Below are positions 27,290 to 36,223 of a DNA stretch of 64,000 bases, piece after piece. This stretch comes from Symplocastrum torsivum CPER-KK1 (GTDB taxonomy: Bacteria > Cyanobacteriota > Cyanobacteriia > Cyanobacteriales > Coleofasciculaceae). Where the stretch lies: assembly GCA_019358875.1 (NCBI GenBank), contig JAHHIF010000004.1, positions 124,001 to 188,000 of the forward strand, given 5' to 3'. A program made the position numbers and the translations under genes. The stretch's first letter is position 1; each line of letters begins with the position of its first letter. The notes below the pieces were generated by a model. That model worked only from the letters and a program-made list of their open reading frames with translations, was not told where the DNA came from and made no database searches.

Positions 27290-27621
27290 AAACCTAACCC
27301 CTAACAGAACCGCACTCTCCTCTCCTCGTAGACTACCCTATATAAACAAATCCTCCGCTTCAAGTTTGAGACCGCTCAGCCCCCTAAATCCCCCAATTCT
27401 GGGGGACTTTGAGGAGTTCGGAAGCCCCCAGAATTGGGGGTTGGGGGCAGATATCCTTGTACCTTTACAAGGCTGGATTTACAAAATTAGGATGCTCTTG
27501 GCGGTACAATACTGGGCGACTGTAAAGGTTTAGCGACTTGCAGATAGGCTCTCAATATTCATCTTGAAACTTCTGGGCGAATAGGGCGTCTTAGCGGTTC
27601 AATTAATGTGTAAATATTGCA
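27290..27621. other. Intergenic with large palindromic repeat
   Basis: This 332-bp gap holds the 70-bp inverted repeat listed separately. It also starts with an AAAACCTAACCCCTAAC motif like the one near 275 in this window, a mark of dispersed repeats. The lpxD promoter should be in 27450-27620. Confidence 0.4.
27379..27448. repeat. 70-bp inverted repeat, dispersed palindrome type
   Basis: CCCCCAATTCTGGGGG (27390-27405) and its exact complement CCCCCAGAATTGGGGG (27425-27440) are 19 nt apart. The outer GCCCCC/GGGGGC (27379-27384 and 27443-27448) extends the stem after a small internal mismatch. It may form a strong cruciform or RNA hairpin and could act as a terminator for the upstream flavoprotein gene. 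Confidence 0.8.
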
Positions 27622-28671
27622 ATGAAGTTTAGCGAAATTGCCGAAAAACTGAGCGATGCGACCGATCGCAATAGTCTAACTAGCAACCCAGAATTTAACC
27701 CAGAAATTACTGGAGTTGCACCAATTGAACACGCTTCTGGCGATACTCTCAGTTATATCGAAGGAGCTAAGTTTGCCGCTATGGTGGGTAAGACAGCCGC
27801 AGGTGCTTTGATTTTGCCACGGGATGAAGCCCTACAAGCACAAGCGACACAAAGAGGTATGGCTTGGATTGCTGTATCTGAACCCCGGTTAGTTTTTGCA
27901 AAAGCGATCGCACTTTTCTACAAACCCTTCCACCCGACACCAGAAATCCACCCGACTGCTGTCATTCATCCTTCTGCTGAGATTGGTAAAGATGTTTACA
28001 TCGGCGCCCATGCCGTGATTCAAGCGGAAGTGAAAATTGGCAATGGCGCTTGGATTCATCCCAATGTCGTGATTTATCCTGAAGCCGAAATTGGCGATCG
28101 CACTATCTTACACGCAAATTGCACCATCCACGAACGCTCAAAAATTGGCTCAGATTGCGTAATTCATAGCGGTGCTGTCATCGGTGCAGAAGGCTTTGGC
28201 TTTGTCCCTATACCGACAGGCTGGTACAAAATGGAACAATCTGGTTGCACAGTGCTAGAAGATGGTGTCGAAGTCGGCTGTAATACTACCATTGACCGCC
28301 CTGCCGTTGGTGAAACACGAGTTGCCCGGAATACAAAGATTGATAACTTAGTGCAAATTGGTCATGGGTGCGAAATTGGCGAAAATTGTGCAATGGCATC
28401 ACAAGTCGGTTTAGCGGGTGGTGTGAAAGTCGGCAACCGTGTGATTCTTGCAGGTCAAGTGGGAATTGCAAATCAGGCGAAAATTGGAGATGGTGCGATC
28501 GCGAGTGCGAAAGCTGGTATTCATAATGATGTAGAACCGGGTGCGATTGTCAGTGGAATCCCCGCCCTTCCTCACAAACTATTTCTCAAAGTTGCTGCCG
28601 TTTATAGCCGCCTCCCGGAAATTTATCAAACTCTCAAGCAGCTACAGCGACAGATGGAAGCCAAGAAATAA
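27622..28671 (+). CDS. lpxD: UDP-3-O-acylglucosamine N-acyltransferase LpxD
   Basis: A 349-aa lipid A synthesis enzyme. The N-terminal uridine-binding domain is residues 1-105. From about 110 come left-handed beta-helix hexapeptide repeats (HPTAVIHPSAEIGKDVYIGAHAVI...), with GAEGFGFVP, the catalytic histidine in LVQIGHGCEIG and QVGLAGGVKVGNRVILAGQVG, and a C-terminal helical tail (LPEIYQTLKQLQRQM). It transfers a hydroxyacyl chain from ACP to the UDP-sugar in the cytoplasm. Full length. It is not next to the usual lpxA, fabZ or lpxC genes here. Confidence 0.95.
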   Translation: MKFSEIAEKLSDATDRNSLTSNPEFNPEITGVAPIEHASGDTLSYIEGAKFAAMVGKTAAGALILPRDEALQAQATQRGMAWIAVSEPRLVFAKAIALFYKPFHPTPEIHPTAVIHPSAEIGKDVYIGAHAVIQAEVKIGNGAWIHPNVVIYPEAEIGDRTILHANCTIHERSKIGSDCVIHSGAVIGAEGFGFVPIPTGWYKMEQSGCTVLEDGVEVGCNTTIDRPAVGETRVARNTKIDNLVQIGHGCEIGENCAMASQVGLAGGVKVGNRVILAGQVGIANQAKIGDGAIASAKAGIHNDVEPGAIVSGIPALPHKLFLKVAAVYSRLPEIYQTLKQLQRQMEAKK

Positions 28672-28818
28672 TACTAATTGAATAGGCGTAACTCAACAAA
28701 ACGAGTTTTCCTACCCCTTCAGCGAGAACCTAAAGCTTAGTCAGTTTCCAGCTACAGAGGGATTGGTAGATTGTTGTGAATTGATAAATTTAGAGCATAA
28801 GAAATGGAGCTTTAAATA

Positions 28819-29127
28819 ATGCAACGTTCAAATTCATCTAAATCACTTTTGTCCAAAGTTGTTGGAGCTAGTGTTCTCGCTGCTAGCGTAGCCTTTGTTC
28901 CCTTCACTCTACCCGCTACCGCGCAAACCAACACCGCTCCTGATACGACCACAACTACGGATCAAGGTGTTCAAACAGCCGAATATGAAGATGAAGATAG
29001 TTTTGACTGGGGCTGGTTAGGTTTGCTCGGATTGGGTGGTCTTGCTGGTCTTGCTGGTCGTAAGCGCAATGATGATGTACGTTACCGCCAAGCTGATGAT
29101 GTGCGGACTACTAACTACGGCCGATAA
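28819..29127 (+). CDS. WGxxGxxG family exported protein
   Basis: A 102-aa protein. A signal peptide (VVGASVLAASVAFVPFTLPATAQ) is followed by a Thr-rich spacer, an acidic stretch (AEYEDEDSFDW) and the WGWLGLLGLGGLAGLAGRKR module, which is the WGxxGxxG C-terminal membrane-type motif with basic stop residues. A short hydrophilic tail follows. The motif resembles sorting tails such as PEP-CTERM but no sorting enzyme is seen in the window. It is monocistronic with a clear terminator. Confidence 0.8.
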   Translation: MQRSNSSKSLLSKVVGASVLAASVAFVPFTLPATAQTNTAPDTTTTTDQGVQTAEYEDEDSFDWGWLGLLGLGGLAGLAGRKRNDDVRYRQADDVRTTNYGR

Positions 29128-29200
29128 AACAAGGAAAACGAATAACTTTTTGGGTGTCAGATTTGGTTGATTAGTGGTTTTTGAAATAGACAAGGATCTT

Positions 29201-29232
29201 ACTGGTGGATATTAAATGTCCACCAGTTTTTT
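29201..29232 (+). terminator. Rho-independent terminator after the WGxxGxxG gene
   Basis: A perfect 9-bp stem, ACTGGTGGA and TCCACCAGT, with a 9-nt A/T loop, followed by six T. It lies 73 bp after the stop codon and may also face the end of the convergent peroxiredoxin gene. Confidence 0.85.
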
Positions 29233-29254
29233 CATTGCATTTAATTGGGGGTTT

Positions 29255-29812
29255 TTATGAGGCTTCTGACTGCAATTCATCCAGACGCGCCAGCACCTCT
29301 GTACTATGAATCGCTGGTCTTACCCCAATATAAATTTCTCTTAAAATGCCTTCTGGGTCAATGATGTAGGTGTGGCGTAGAGAGACGGAACCAAGCCAAG
29401 AACCATATGCTTTACTAACTTCTCCATCAGTATCAGCCAACAGAGGAAATTTCAGACCTTCAGAATCACAAAATTCAGCATGGGACTCTACATCGTCTGC
29501 ACTAACACCGAGAATTTGCACGTTTCTATCTGTATATTTTTGCAAGTCTTGCTGAAACCGACGCGCTTCTAAGGTACAACCAGAGGTGAAATCCTTGGGA
29601 TAGAAGTAGAGTACAACCCACTTACTCCGATAGTCCGAAAGTGACACCTCACCATCACCTGTATTAGTCGGTAGGGTGAACTCTGGTGCGGATTGATTGA
29701 GAGGAGGTTGTTTCCCGCCGAGGGCGTTAGCAGTTGGCGTGAAGTTCAACCAGGCAAGGAAGGCGAGACAGCTAGCAAAAAGAGTGGTTAAAAACGTGCG
29801 TCGAGACATCAT
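29255..29812 (-). CDS. prxQ: PrxQ/BCP-type peroxiredoxin, exported
   Basis: A 185-aa thiol peroxidase. The N-terminus MMSRRTFLTTLFASCLAFLAWL looks like a TAT-type signal (SRRTFL), so the enzyme is probably in the lumen or periplasm. The peroxidase core follows: SAPEFTLPTNTG, VVLYFYPKDFTSGCTLEARRFQQD with the peroxidatic cysteine, ILGVSADDVESHAEFC. The cysteine usually five residues after the peroxidatic one (GCTxxAC) is arginine here; another cysteine in EFCDSEG might act as resolving residue. Convergent with the WGxxGxxG gene. Confidence 0.87.
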   Translation of the reverse strand: MMSRRTFLTTLFASCLAFLAWLNFTPTANALGGKQPPLNQSAPEFTLPTNTGDGEVSLSDYRSKWVVLYFYPKDFTSGCTLEARRFQQDLQKYTDRNVQILGVSADDVESHAEFCDSEGLKFPLLADTDGEVSKAYGSWLGSVSLRHTYIIDPEGILREIYIGVRPAIHSTEVLARLDELQSEAS

Positions 29813-29885
29813 GGTGAATTCGGAGCGTTTTACTTTACATAAGTTTACAATCTATCAGCTTTCAGCGGTCAGCTTTCAGCTTGGA

Positions 29886-29972
29886 TAGGACTTACGCCAA
29901 TTGCTCGTTTAAACACTATTCGTAGTAGTAGGGTGGGCACCATCGACAGGTAGAGGTTCTGCGTAAGTCCTG
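29886..29972. mobile_element. 87-bp MITE-like element
   Basis: Inverted ends AGGACTTACGC (29887-29897) and GCGTAAGTCCT (29961-29971) bracket 63 nt without coding capacity. TTGGA occurs immediately outside both ends (29881-29885 and 29973-29977), consistent with a 5-bp target duplication. It lies upstream of module 2, in 300 bp that otherwise contain only short CAGCTTTCAGC repeats (29858-29880). No transposase is present. Confidence 0.65.
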
Positions 29973-30131
29973 TTGGAGTTAGAAGTAATCTCTTAGTGAA
30001 CGGTATACAAAAAGCACTGCGTCCAGTCAATTACTGGCTTTTAGCCATTTCAAGCTCATCAAACTTTCTTACTGAATCTGTAAAATAGCAACAGTAAAAA
30101 ATAGGTTAGAGCCTGATTTAGAGGGAAAAGT

Positions 30132-31430
30132 GTGAAACCACTAAATGTGAAGAGATTCTACAACGCTTGTAACCCTGGTAAGACCCTAAATATGGGAAAC
30201 CCAGACGACCAGAAGTACTACATCAATTTTTCTTCAGTCCGGGGCGGTGAAATCGTTGAGGAACTGGGGCAAACGATTCTGCTGTCTGATGAGTCAACCT
30301 GCCAGTTGTTTACAGGACACATCGGCTGTGGTAAGTCTACTGAATTACTCAGATTGAAAGAAGAATTGGAGGAACAGTCGTTTCATGTCGTTTACTTCGA
30401 GTCATCTCAAGACTTGGACATGGCGGATGTTGATATTAGTGATATTTTACTTGCGATCGCACGACAGGTGAGTGAAAGCTTAGAAGATGTTGGCATTAAG
30501 CTGAAGCCTGGATATTTTTCTAGTTTGTTTGGTGAAATCTCAAACTTTTTGCAAACCCCAATTGATTTTTCTTTGGGGGCAGAGTTATCGCTAGGGATTG
30601 CTAAAGTTACAGCTCAAACTAAAGAAAGTCCTAAACTTCGCAACCAATTACGGGATTATTTAGAGCCTAGAACTAGTAATATTTTAAAATCAATTAATGA
30701 CGAACTACTTGCCCCTGCAAATGAAAAACTAAAGCAACGCGGGAAAGAAGGACTAGTCGTCATTGTTGATAATTTAGATAAAGTCGATAATACAGCAAAA
30801 CCTTGGGGACGACGACAGCCAGAGTATTTATTTATTGACCGAGGTGAGCAATTAAGTCGCTTGAGATGTCATGTGGTTTATACGATTCCCTTAGCTTTAA
30901 TGTTTTCTCCTGAATATGGAAAACTGCAAAGTAGTTTAGGCAGTGCTAAGGTATTACCAATGGTACCAGTGCAAGCACGTCAGGGGAATAACTTTGAAGT
31001 TGGCATAGAGTTACTACGACAACTGGTACTAACTAGAGCCTTTCCTGACTTACCTCACCCTGAACGACTCAATAGAGTCACAGAAGTTTTTGATAGTATT
31101 GAAACTCTAGATCGATTGTGCTGCGTGAGTGGTGGTCATGTGCGAAACTTACTACGGCTACTGCATGAATGTATTCCAAAAGAACGTCCTCCTCTTTCAC
31201 GTATCTGCTTGGAAGGTGTGATTAAACAACGCTGTAATGAGCTAACGTTAGGCATTAAAGATGAAGACTGGGAGTTACTCCGTCAAGTTAGACAAATTAA
31301 GAAAGTAAGAGGCGAGGAAGGCTACCAAAGTCTGCTGCGAAGTCTATTTGTATTCGAGTACCGTGATGCCGATGGTTCTTGGTTTGATATCAATCCAGTT
31401 TTGGCAGAAGCTAAAGAGTTTAAGTCATGA
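30132..31430 (+). CDS. P-loop ATPase partner of STAND protein (module 2)
   Basis: A 432-aa soluble ATPase with a GTG start preceded by GAGGG. It has the same layout as the protein at 13898-15241: FYNACNPGKTLNMGNPDD, YYINFSSVRGGEIVEEL, Walker A GHIGCGKSTELL (about 63-74), SSQDLDMADVDISDILL, Walker B LVVIVDNLDKVDN (about 208-220), and a C-terminal part ending YRDADGSWFDINPVL. Its last four bases overlap the ATG of the next gene (ATGA), implying translational coupling and a fixed stoichiometry with the STAND/WD40 protein. No known domain name is certain beyond P-loop ATPase. Confidence 0.85.
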   Translation: MKPLNVKRFYNACNPGKTLNMGNPDDQKYYINFSSVRGGEIVEELGQTILLSDESTCQLFTGHIGCGKSTELLRLKEELEEQSFHVVYFESSQDLDMADVDISDILLAIARQVSESLEDVGIKLKPGYFSSLFGEISNFLQTPIDFSLGAELSLGIAKVTAQTKESPKLRNQLRDYLEPRTSNILKSINDELLAPANEKLKQRGKEGLVVIVDNLDKVDNTAKPWGRRQPEYLFIDRGEQLSRLRCHVVYTIPLALMFSPEYGKLQSSLGSAKVLPMVPVQARQGNNFEVGIELLRQLVLTRAFPDLPHPERLNRVTEVFDSIETLDRLCCVSGGHVRNLLRLLHECIPKERPPLSRICLEGVIKQRCNELTLGIKDEDWELLRQVRQIKKVRGEEGYQSLLRSLFVFEYRDADGSWFDINPVLAEAKEFKS

Positions 31431-34400
31431 ATGACTTGCCTGAATCTGAAGATATTGCAGCTTTTAACGAAAAGGCTTTACAGACACTTGCCAATAAGAT
31501 TGAGCTAACGGAAGGCTTCTCGCTAATTTTGGTGCGCTGCAACTATGCTAGTGTGCGATCGCGTATGGTTTCCCTACTACGAGAAATCTGTTCGGTTGAA
31601 ATCCGTGAACTTGTCTTAGAGGAGTCTGTTAAAACACTCTACACCACGATTCAATCCGCTCTTGGCGAGGAACAGCCTGATGCTTTAATGGTGTTTGGCT
31701 TGGAGGCAGTTAGCAACATTGACAAAGTTTTAGTTTCTGCCAATTTAGTACGGGATGAGTTTCGCCGTAATTTTCTTTTTCCCGTTATCTTGTGGGTGAA
31801 TGATGAAGTTCTGCAAAAGTTGATTCGATTAGCCCCAGATTTAGAGAGTTTTGCTACTACAACTGAATTTGCGATCGCAACAGATGAACTCATCGATACG
31901 ATTAACAAAAGTGCTGATGATGCCTTCAAGAAAATCTTAGGCGCTGGTGCTGGGAAATTTCTCGATAATGCTGTGCTTAATATCGCAGTTGATTCACGTC
32001 ATCGTTCAGAATTAGAGTCAGCTTTAAGAGATTTACAAAGGCGGGTAAAGCAATTAGATCCAGAGCTAGAAGCTAATCTCCAATTCCTCCTTGGACGAGA
32101 TGCACAAGCGAATGGAAAAATGGAAAAAGCTGGACAATACTATGAGCAAAGTTTGGCATTTTGGAAACATAGTGATTGTGTAGAACGACATGGGGGATTG
32201 TTATTCTATCTAGGCTTATGGTGGCGGCGATATGCGGTTTTACATCGTGCTGAGTATCGGCAAGCTTGCCTACAAGCTAAGACTTTCTTTCAGCAGTGTA
32301 TTAAAGTATTTCAACAGGGTAATCGTCCTGATTTAGCAACTAAGTTTATTAATGCCTTAGGAGAAGTTTTAACACGATTAAAGGAGTGGGATGAAGTAGA
32401 ACGTGTTGCCAAGGACTCAATTCACCTGCATCAAACTTATCGAGATAAAAGTCACCTTGCTTCTTCAGGTTATGCTTATGGGCTTTTGGCTGAGGTTGCT
32501 CTCAAAAAATCGAACTGGAGCGAAGCAAGAAATTATGCGAAACTAGCACTACAAAAAAATGCTGAACCAGAAGTCGTTACTCATATTTTAAATGCAAACA
32601 AAGATTGGAGCTGGGCATGGCAACAGTATCAAAGTCTATATCTGTTATTACTGGCTCAATCTCAACAACACCTTGGTCAACAGCAAGAAGCGCTAAGTAA
32701 TTTAGAGAATGCAAGACAAGAGTGTAATCCTCAATACGATCCACAGCTTTATATTCGCATCTTAAAAACCTTGCGATCGCTTTATTTCAACCAAGGTGAA
32801 TACCTGAAAGCATTTGAAATTAAGCAAGAACAACGCTCTATCGAAGCGCAGTACGGTTTCCGTCCTTTTACAGGTGCAGGAAGCTTGTTACCTCTAAAAC
32901 GAGTAACGAATCCTGCCTTACAGACAGCAGATATAGATGTAATAGCACGAGAGCGAATTACGGCAACAGGACAACACCAAGATATTAGTAACTTAATTGA
33001 AAGAATATCGCGCAATGACCACAAACTGATTGTAATTCACGGAATGTCAGGAGTGGGGAAAAGCTCACTATTGCGGGCGGGATTAGTGCCAGATTTGAAA
33101 CAACGAACAATAAGCGATCGCAATGTCTTACCTGTTCTCTTAAGACGAGTCATTTATACGAATTGGGTCAAGGAATTAGGCAGGCAGCTAGCAGAAATAT
33201 TAGCGGAAAACGAAATTAGAACACAAAGTAATCAGGAAGAAAATTTTAGCCCCGAATCCTTTGATTCTCAAGAGCTAAAGCTTGATTCAATAGAGGCAAT
33301 TATTGAACAGTTAAGAAGAAATGTAGAGAGTAATCTCCTAACTGTTTTGATTTTTGACCAGTTTGAAGAGTTCTTCTTCATTTGTACTAATTTATGTGAA
33401 CGGCAGCAATTTTATGAATTTCTTCGAGTTTGTCTGAATCTTCCGTATCTAAAAGTCATTCTATCCTTACGAGAAGATTATTTACACTATTTACTAGAGT
33501 GCGATCGCTATACAAATTTAGATGTTATCAACCAAAATATTTTAGATAAAAATATCCGGTACTATTTAGGAGACTTTTCTCCAAAACGTGCTAAATCAGT
33601 AATTCGCGAATTAACAGAGCGATCGCAATTCTACTTACAACCCGAACTCATCGACCAATTAGTGCAGGATTTAGTTGGAGAATTGGGAGAAATTCGCCCA
33701 ATTGAGTTGCAGGTAGTAGGAGCGCAACTGCAAACAGATTACATCACAACGCTCGAACAATATCATCAGCTAGGGAGCAATCCTAAAGAAAAACTGGTTC
33801 AGCGTTCCCTTGAAGATGTTATCAAAGATTGTGGTGCTGAAAATGAACGTGCTGCTCGTCTAGTTTTGTACTTACTAACCAATGAAAATGGGACTCGCCC
33901 TCTCAAAACTCGCGCTGAGTTGATAGCAGATTTAGAAGTATTGGGCTTTGAGTCAGAGACAAAGCAATTAGATTTAGTCCTAGAGATATTAGTCGGTTCT
34001 GGACTAGTATTTTTGGTGCCAGAATCTCCAGCTAACCGTTATCAACTTGTTCATGACTATCTGGTTGCCTTTATTCGCCAACAACAAGCACCTGACTTGC
34101 TAGAAGAACTGGTAGAAGCGAAAGAGAAACAGAAGCTAACAGAAGCACAACTGAGACAAGCACTGCGGGAGAAAGAAGAGGTACTGCGCTTAGAACAGCA
34201 GGAACGCAAGCGGGCAGAAATTGCGGAGATTGAAGCGTTAAGTTCACTATCGCAAGCTTTGCTTCTATCCCATGATCACTTGGGAGCATTAGTCGCTGGT
34301 ATTAAGGCAGTTAAAAAATTAGAAGCCATGGAAGCGCTAGCTGATCTCAAGATTAGGACAGTAGATAGGCTGCGGCAGACAGTCTACTCTGTGAGAGAGC

Positions 34401-36223
34401 GTAATCGCTTTCATGGACATAGGGAAGCTTTAAAAAGTGTCTGCTTCAGTCCAAATGGTCAGATGCTTGCTTCGGCTAGCAGTGACCGCACAGTGAAGCT
34501 TTGGGCATTGGATGGCACAGAACTGCAAACCTTTCACGGGCATAACGACAAGGTTTTTACTGTCAACTTCAGTCCAGATGGTCAGATGCTTGCTTCAGCG
34601 GGTGATGATTGCACAGTGAAGCTTTGGGCATTGGATGGTACAGAAGTGCAAACCTTTTACGGGCATAGTGACAAGGTTTTTACTGTCAGCTTCAGTCCAG
34701 ATGGTCAGATGCTTGCCTCAGCTAGCCTTGATACCACTGTAAAACTCTGGCGTTTGGATGGGACACAAGTGCAAACCTTTCACGGGCATAGCGGTTCAGT
34801 CAGTAGCGTCAGCTTCAGTCCAGATGGGCAGATGATTGCCTCGGCTAGTTTTGACCGGACAATCAAACTCTGGCGTTTGGATGGTACACCAGTGCAAACC
34901 TTGCGCGGGCAAAGTCGTTTCTTTGACATCAGCTTTAGCCCAGATGGTCAGAGGCTTGCTGCGGCTAGTAGTAACCGGACAATAAAAGTTTGGCGTTTGG
35001 ACGGTACACAAGTGCAAACCCTTCAAGGACATGGCGACAAGGTTTATCAGATTAGCTTTAGTCCCGATGGGCAGATGCTGGCTTCGGCTAGCCTGGACAC
35101 AACGGTAAAACTCTGGCGTTTGGATGGAGATGGTACAGAAGTGCAAACCTTTCACGGGCATAGTGATAAGGTCAATAGCGTCAGTTTCAGTCCCGATGGT
35201 CAGATGCTTGCCTCAGCTAGCGGCGATCGCACAGTGAAACTTTGGTATCTCAATAGTCAAGAATTACAAATATTTCATAAACATTGTAGTCCGGTCAGTA
35301 GCGTTAGCTTCAGTCCGAATGGTCAAACCCTTGCCTCGGCTAGCAGCGATCGCACAATAAAACTCTGGTGTTTGGATGGCACAGAACTGCAAACCTTTCG
35401 TGGGCATAGCGATTTAGTGGGTAGTGTCAGTTTTAGTCCCGATGGTCAACTGCTTGCCTCAGGTAGTCGCGATCGCACAATGAAACTCTGGCGTTTAGAT
35501 GGCACAGAATTGCGAACGTTTCAGGGGCATAGTGATTGGGTTAGAAGCATCAGCTTTAGTCCCGATGGTCAACTGCTTGCCTCAGGGAGTAGTGACAATA
35601 CAATAAAACTTTGGAGTTTGGATGGCACAGAACTACAAACCATTCACGGGCATAGCGATCGGGTTTATAGTCTCTGCTTCAGCCCCGATGGGCAGATAAT
35701 TGCCTCAGCTAGCACCGATCGCACAGTAAAACTTTGGAGTTTGGACGGCACAGAACTACAAATCTTTCGAGGACATACCAATAAGGTCTGTAGTGTAAGC
35801 TTTAGCCCTGACGGACAAACAATTGCCTCCGCTAGTGATGACCAGACGGTGAAACTCTGGCGTTTAGATGGCACAGAACTACAAACTTTTTATGGGCATA
35901 GCAGTTCAGTCTTTTGTGTCAGATTCAGCCCAGATGGTCAGACACTTGCTTCAGCTAGCCGCGATCGCACTGTGAAACTGTGGCGTTTGGATGGTACAGA
36001 ACTACAAACCTTTCAGAAGCATAGCGATTGGGTTTGGGACGTTAGCTTTAGTCCTGATGGTCAGACACTTGCCTCAGCTAGTCATGATTCCACAGTAATG
36101 CTAATTAGGTGGAATTTGGGTTTAGAGGATTTACTCGTGCGTGGCTGCAACTGGCTTAGAGATTATCTAAAGACTAATCCGAATGTGAGCGAAAGCGATA
36201 ACCCTTGCGGGATGCTTCGCTAG
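31427..36223 (+). CDS. STAND NTPase with 14 near-identical WD40 repeats (module 2)
   Basis: A 1598-aa paralogue of the protein at 7795-13029. Residues 1-190 form the same unknown N-terminal domain (FSLILVRCNYASVRS, ALMVFGLEAV, VILWVNDEVLQKLIRLAPD). About 190-500 is helical, TPR-like. The nSTAND core has Walker A GMSGVGKSS (about 538-546) and Walker B LTVLIFDQFEEFFF (near 640). A coiled coil (KEKQKLTEAQLRQALREKEE) takes the place of the hydrophobic segment of the other copy. About 996-1575 carries 14 WD40 repeats that are almost identical to each other. The C-terminal CNWLRDYLKTNPNV is conserved with the paralogue, but the last residues derive from a dispersed DNA repeat. Probably an NLR-like sensor; ligand and output unknown. 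Confidence 0.88.
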   Translation: MNDLPESEDIAAFNEKALQTLANKIELTEGFSLILVRCNYASVRSRMVSLLREICSVEIRELVLEESVKTLYTTIQSALGEEQPDALMVFGLEAVSNIDKVLVSANLVRDEFRRNFLFPVILWVNDEVLQKLIRLAPDLESFATTTEFAIATDELIDTINKSADDAFKKILGAGAGKFLDNAVLNIAVDSRHRSELESALRDLQRRVKQLDPELEANLQFLLGRDAQANGKMEKAGQYYEQSLAFWKHSDCVERHGGLLFYLGLWWRRYAVLHRAEYRQACLQAKTFFQQCIKVFQQGNRPDLATKFINALGEVLTRLKEWDEVERVAKDSIHLHQTYRDKSHLASSGYAYGLLAEVALKKSNWSEARNYAKLALQKNAEPEVVTHILNANKDWSWAWQQYQSLYLLLLAQSQQHLGQQQEALSNLENARQECNPQYDPQLYIRILKTLRSLYFNQGEYLKAFEIKQEQRSIEAQYGFRPFTGAGSLLPLKRVTNPALQTADIDVIARERITATGQHQDISNLIERISRNDHKLIVIHGMSGVGKSSLLRAGLVPDLKQRTISDRNVLPVLLRRVIYTNWVKELGRQLAEILAENEIRTQSNQEENFSPESFDSQELKLDSIEAIIEQLRRNVESNLLTVLIFDQFEEFFFICTNLCERQQFYEFLRVCLNLPYLKVILSLREDYLHYLLECDRYTNLDVINQNILDKNIRYYLGDFSPKRAKSVIRELTERSQFYLQPELIDQLVQDLVGELGEIRPIELQVVGAQLQTDYITTLEQYHQLGSNPKEKLVQRSLEDVIKDCGAENERAARLVLYLLTNENGTRPLKTRAELIADLEVLGFESETKQLDLVLEILVGSGLVFLVPESPANRYQLVHDYLVAFIRQQQAPDLLEELVEAKEKQKLTEAQLRQALREKEEVLRLEQQERKRAEIAEIEALSSLSQALLLSHDHLGALVAGIKAVKKLEAMEALADLKIRTVDRLRQTVYSVRERNRFHGHREALKSVCFSPNGQMLASASSDRTVKLWALDGTELQTFHGHNDKVFTVNFSPDGQMLASAGDDCTVKLWALDGTEVQTFYGHSDKVFTVSFSPDGQMLASASLDTTVKLWRLDGTQVQTFHGHSGSVSSVSFSPDGQMIASASFDRTIKLWRLDGTPVQTLRGQSRFFDISFSPDGQRLAAASSNRTIKVWRLDGTQVQTLQGHGDKVYQISFSPDGQMLASASLDTTVKLWRLDGDGTEVQTFHGHSDKVNSVSFSPDGQMLASASGDRTVKLWYLNSQELQIFHKHCSPVSSVSFSPNGQTLASASSDRTIKLWCLDGTELQTFRGHSDLVGSVSFSPDGQLLASGSRDRTMKLWRLDGTELRTFQGHSDWVRSISFSPDGQLLASGSSDNTIKLWSLDGTELQTIHGHSDRVYSLCFSPDGQIIASASTDRTVKLWSLDGTELQIFRGHTNKVCSVSFSPDGQTIASASDDQTVKLWRLDGTELQTFYGHSSSVFCVRFSPDGQTLASASRDRTVKLWRLDGTELQTFQKHSDWVWDVSFSPDGQTLASASHDSTVMLIRWNLGLEDLLVRGCNWLRDYLKTNPNVSESDNPCGMLR

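Noticed and set aside
34410..36170. Regular 123-bp direct repeats that could look like a CRISPR or satellite array
   Set aside because: They are in-frame WD40 codons of one gene; unit length and translation explain them fully.
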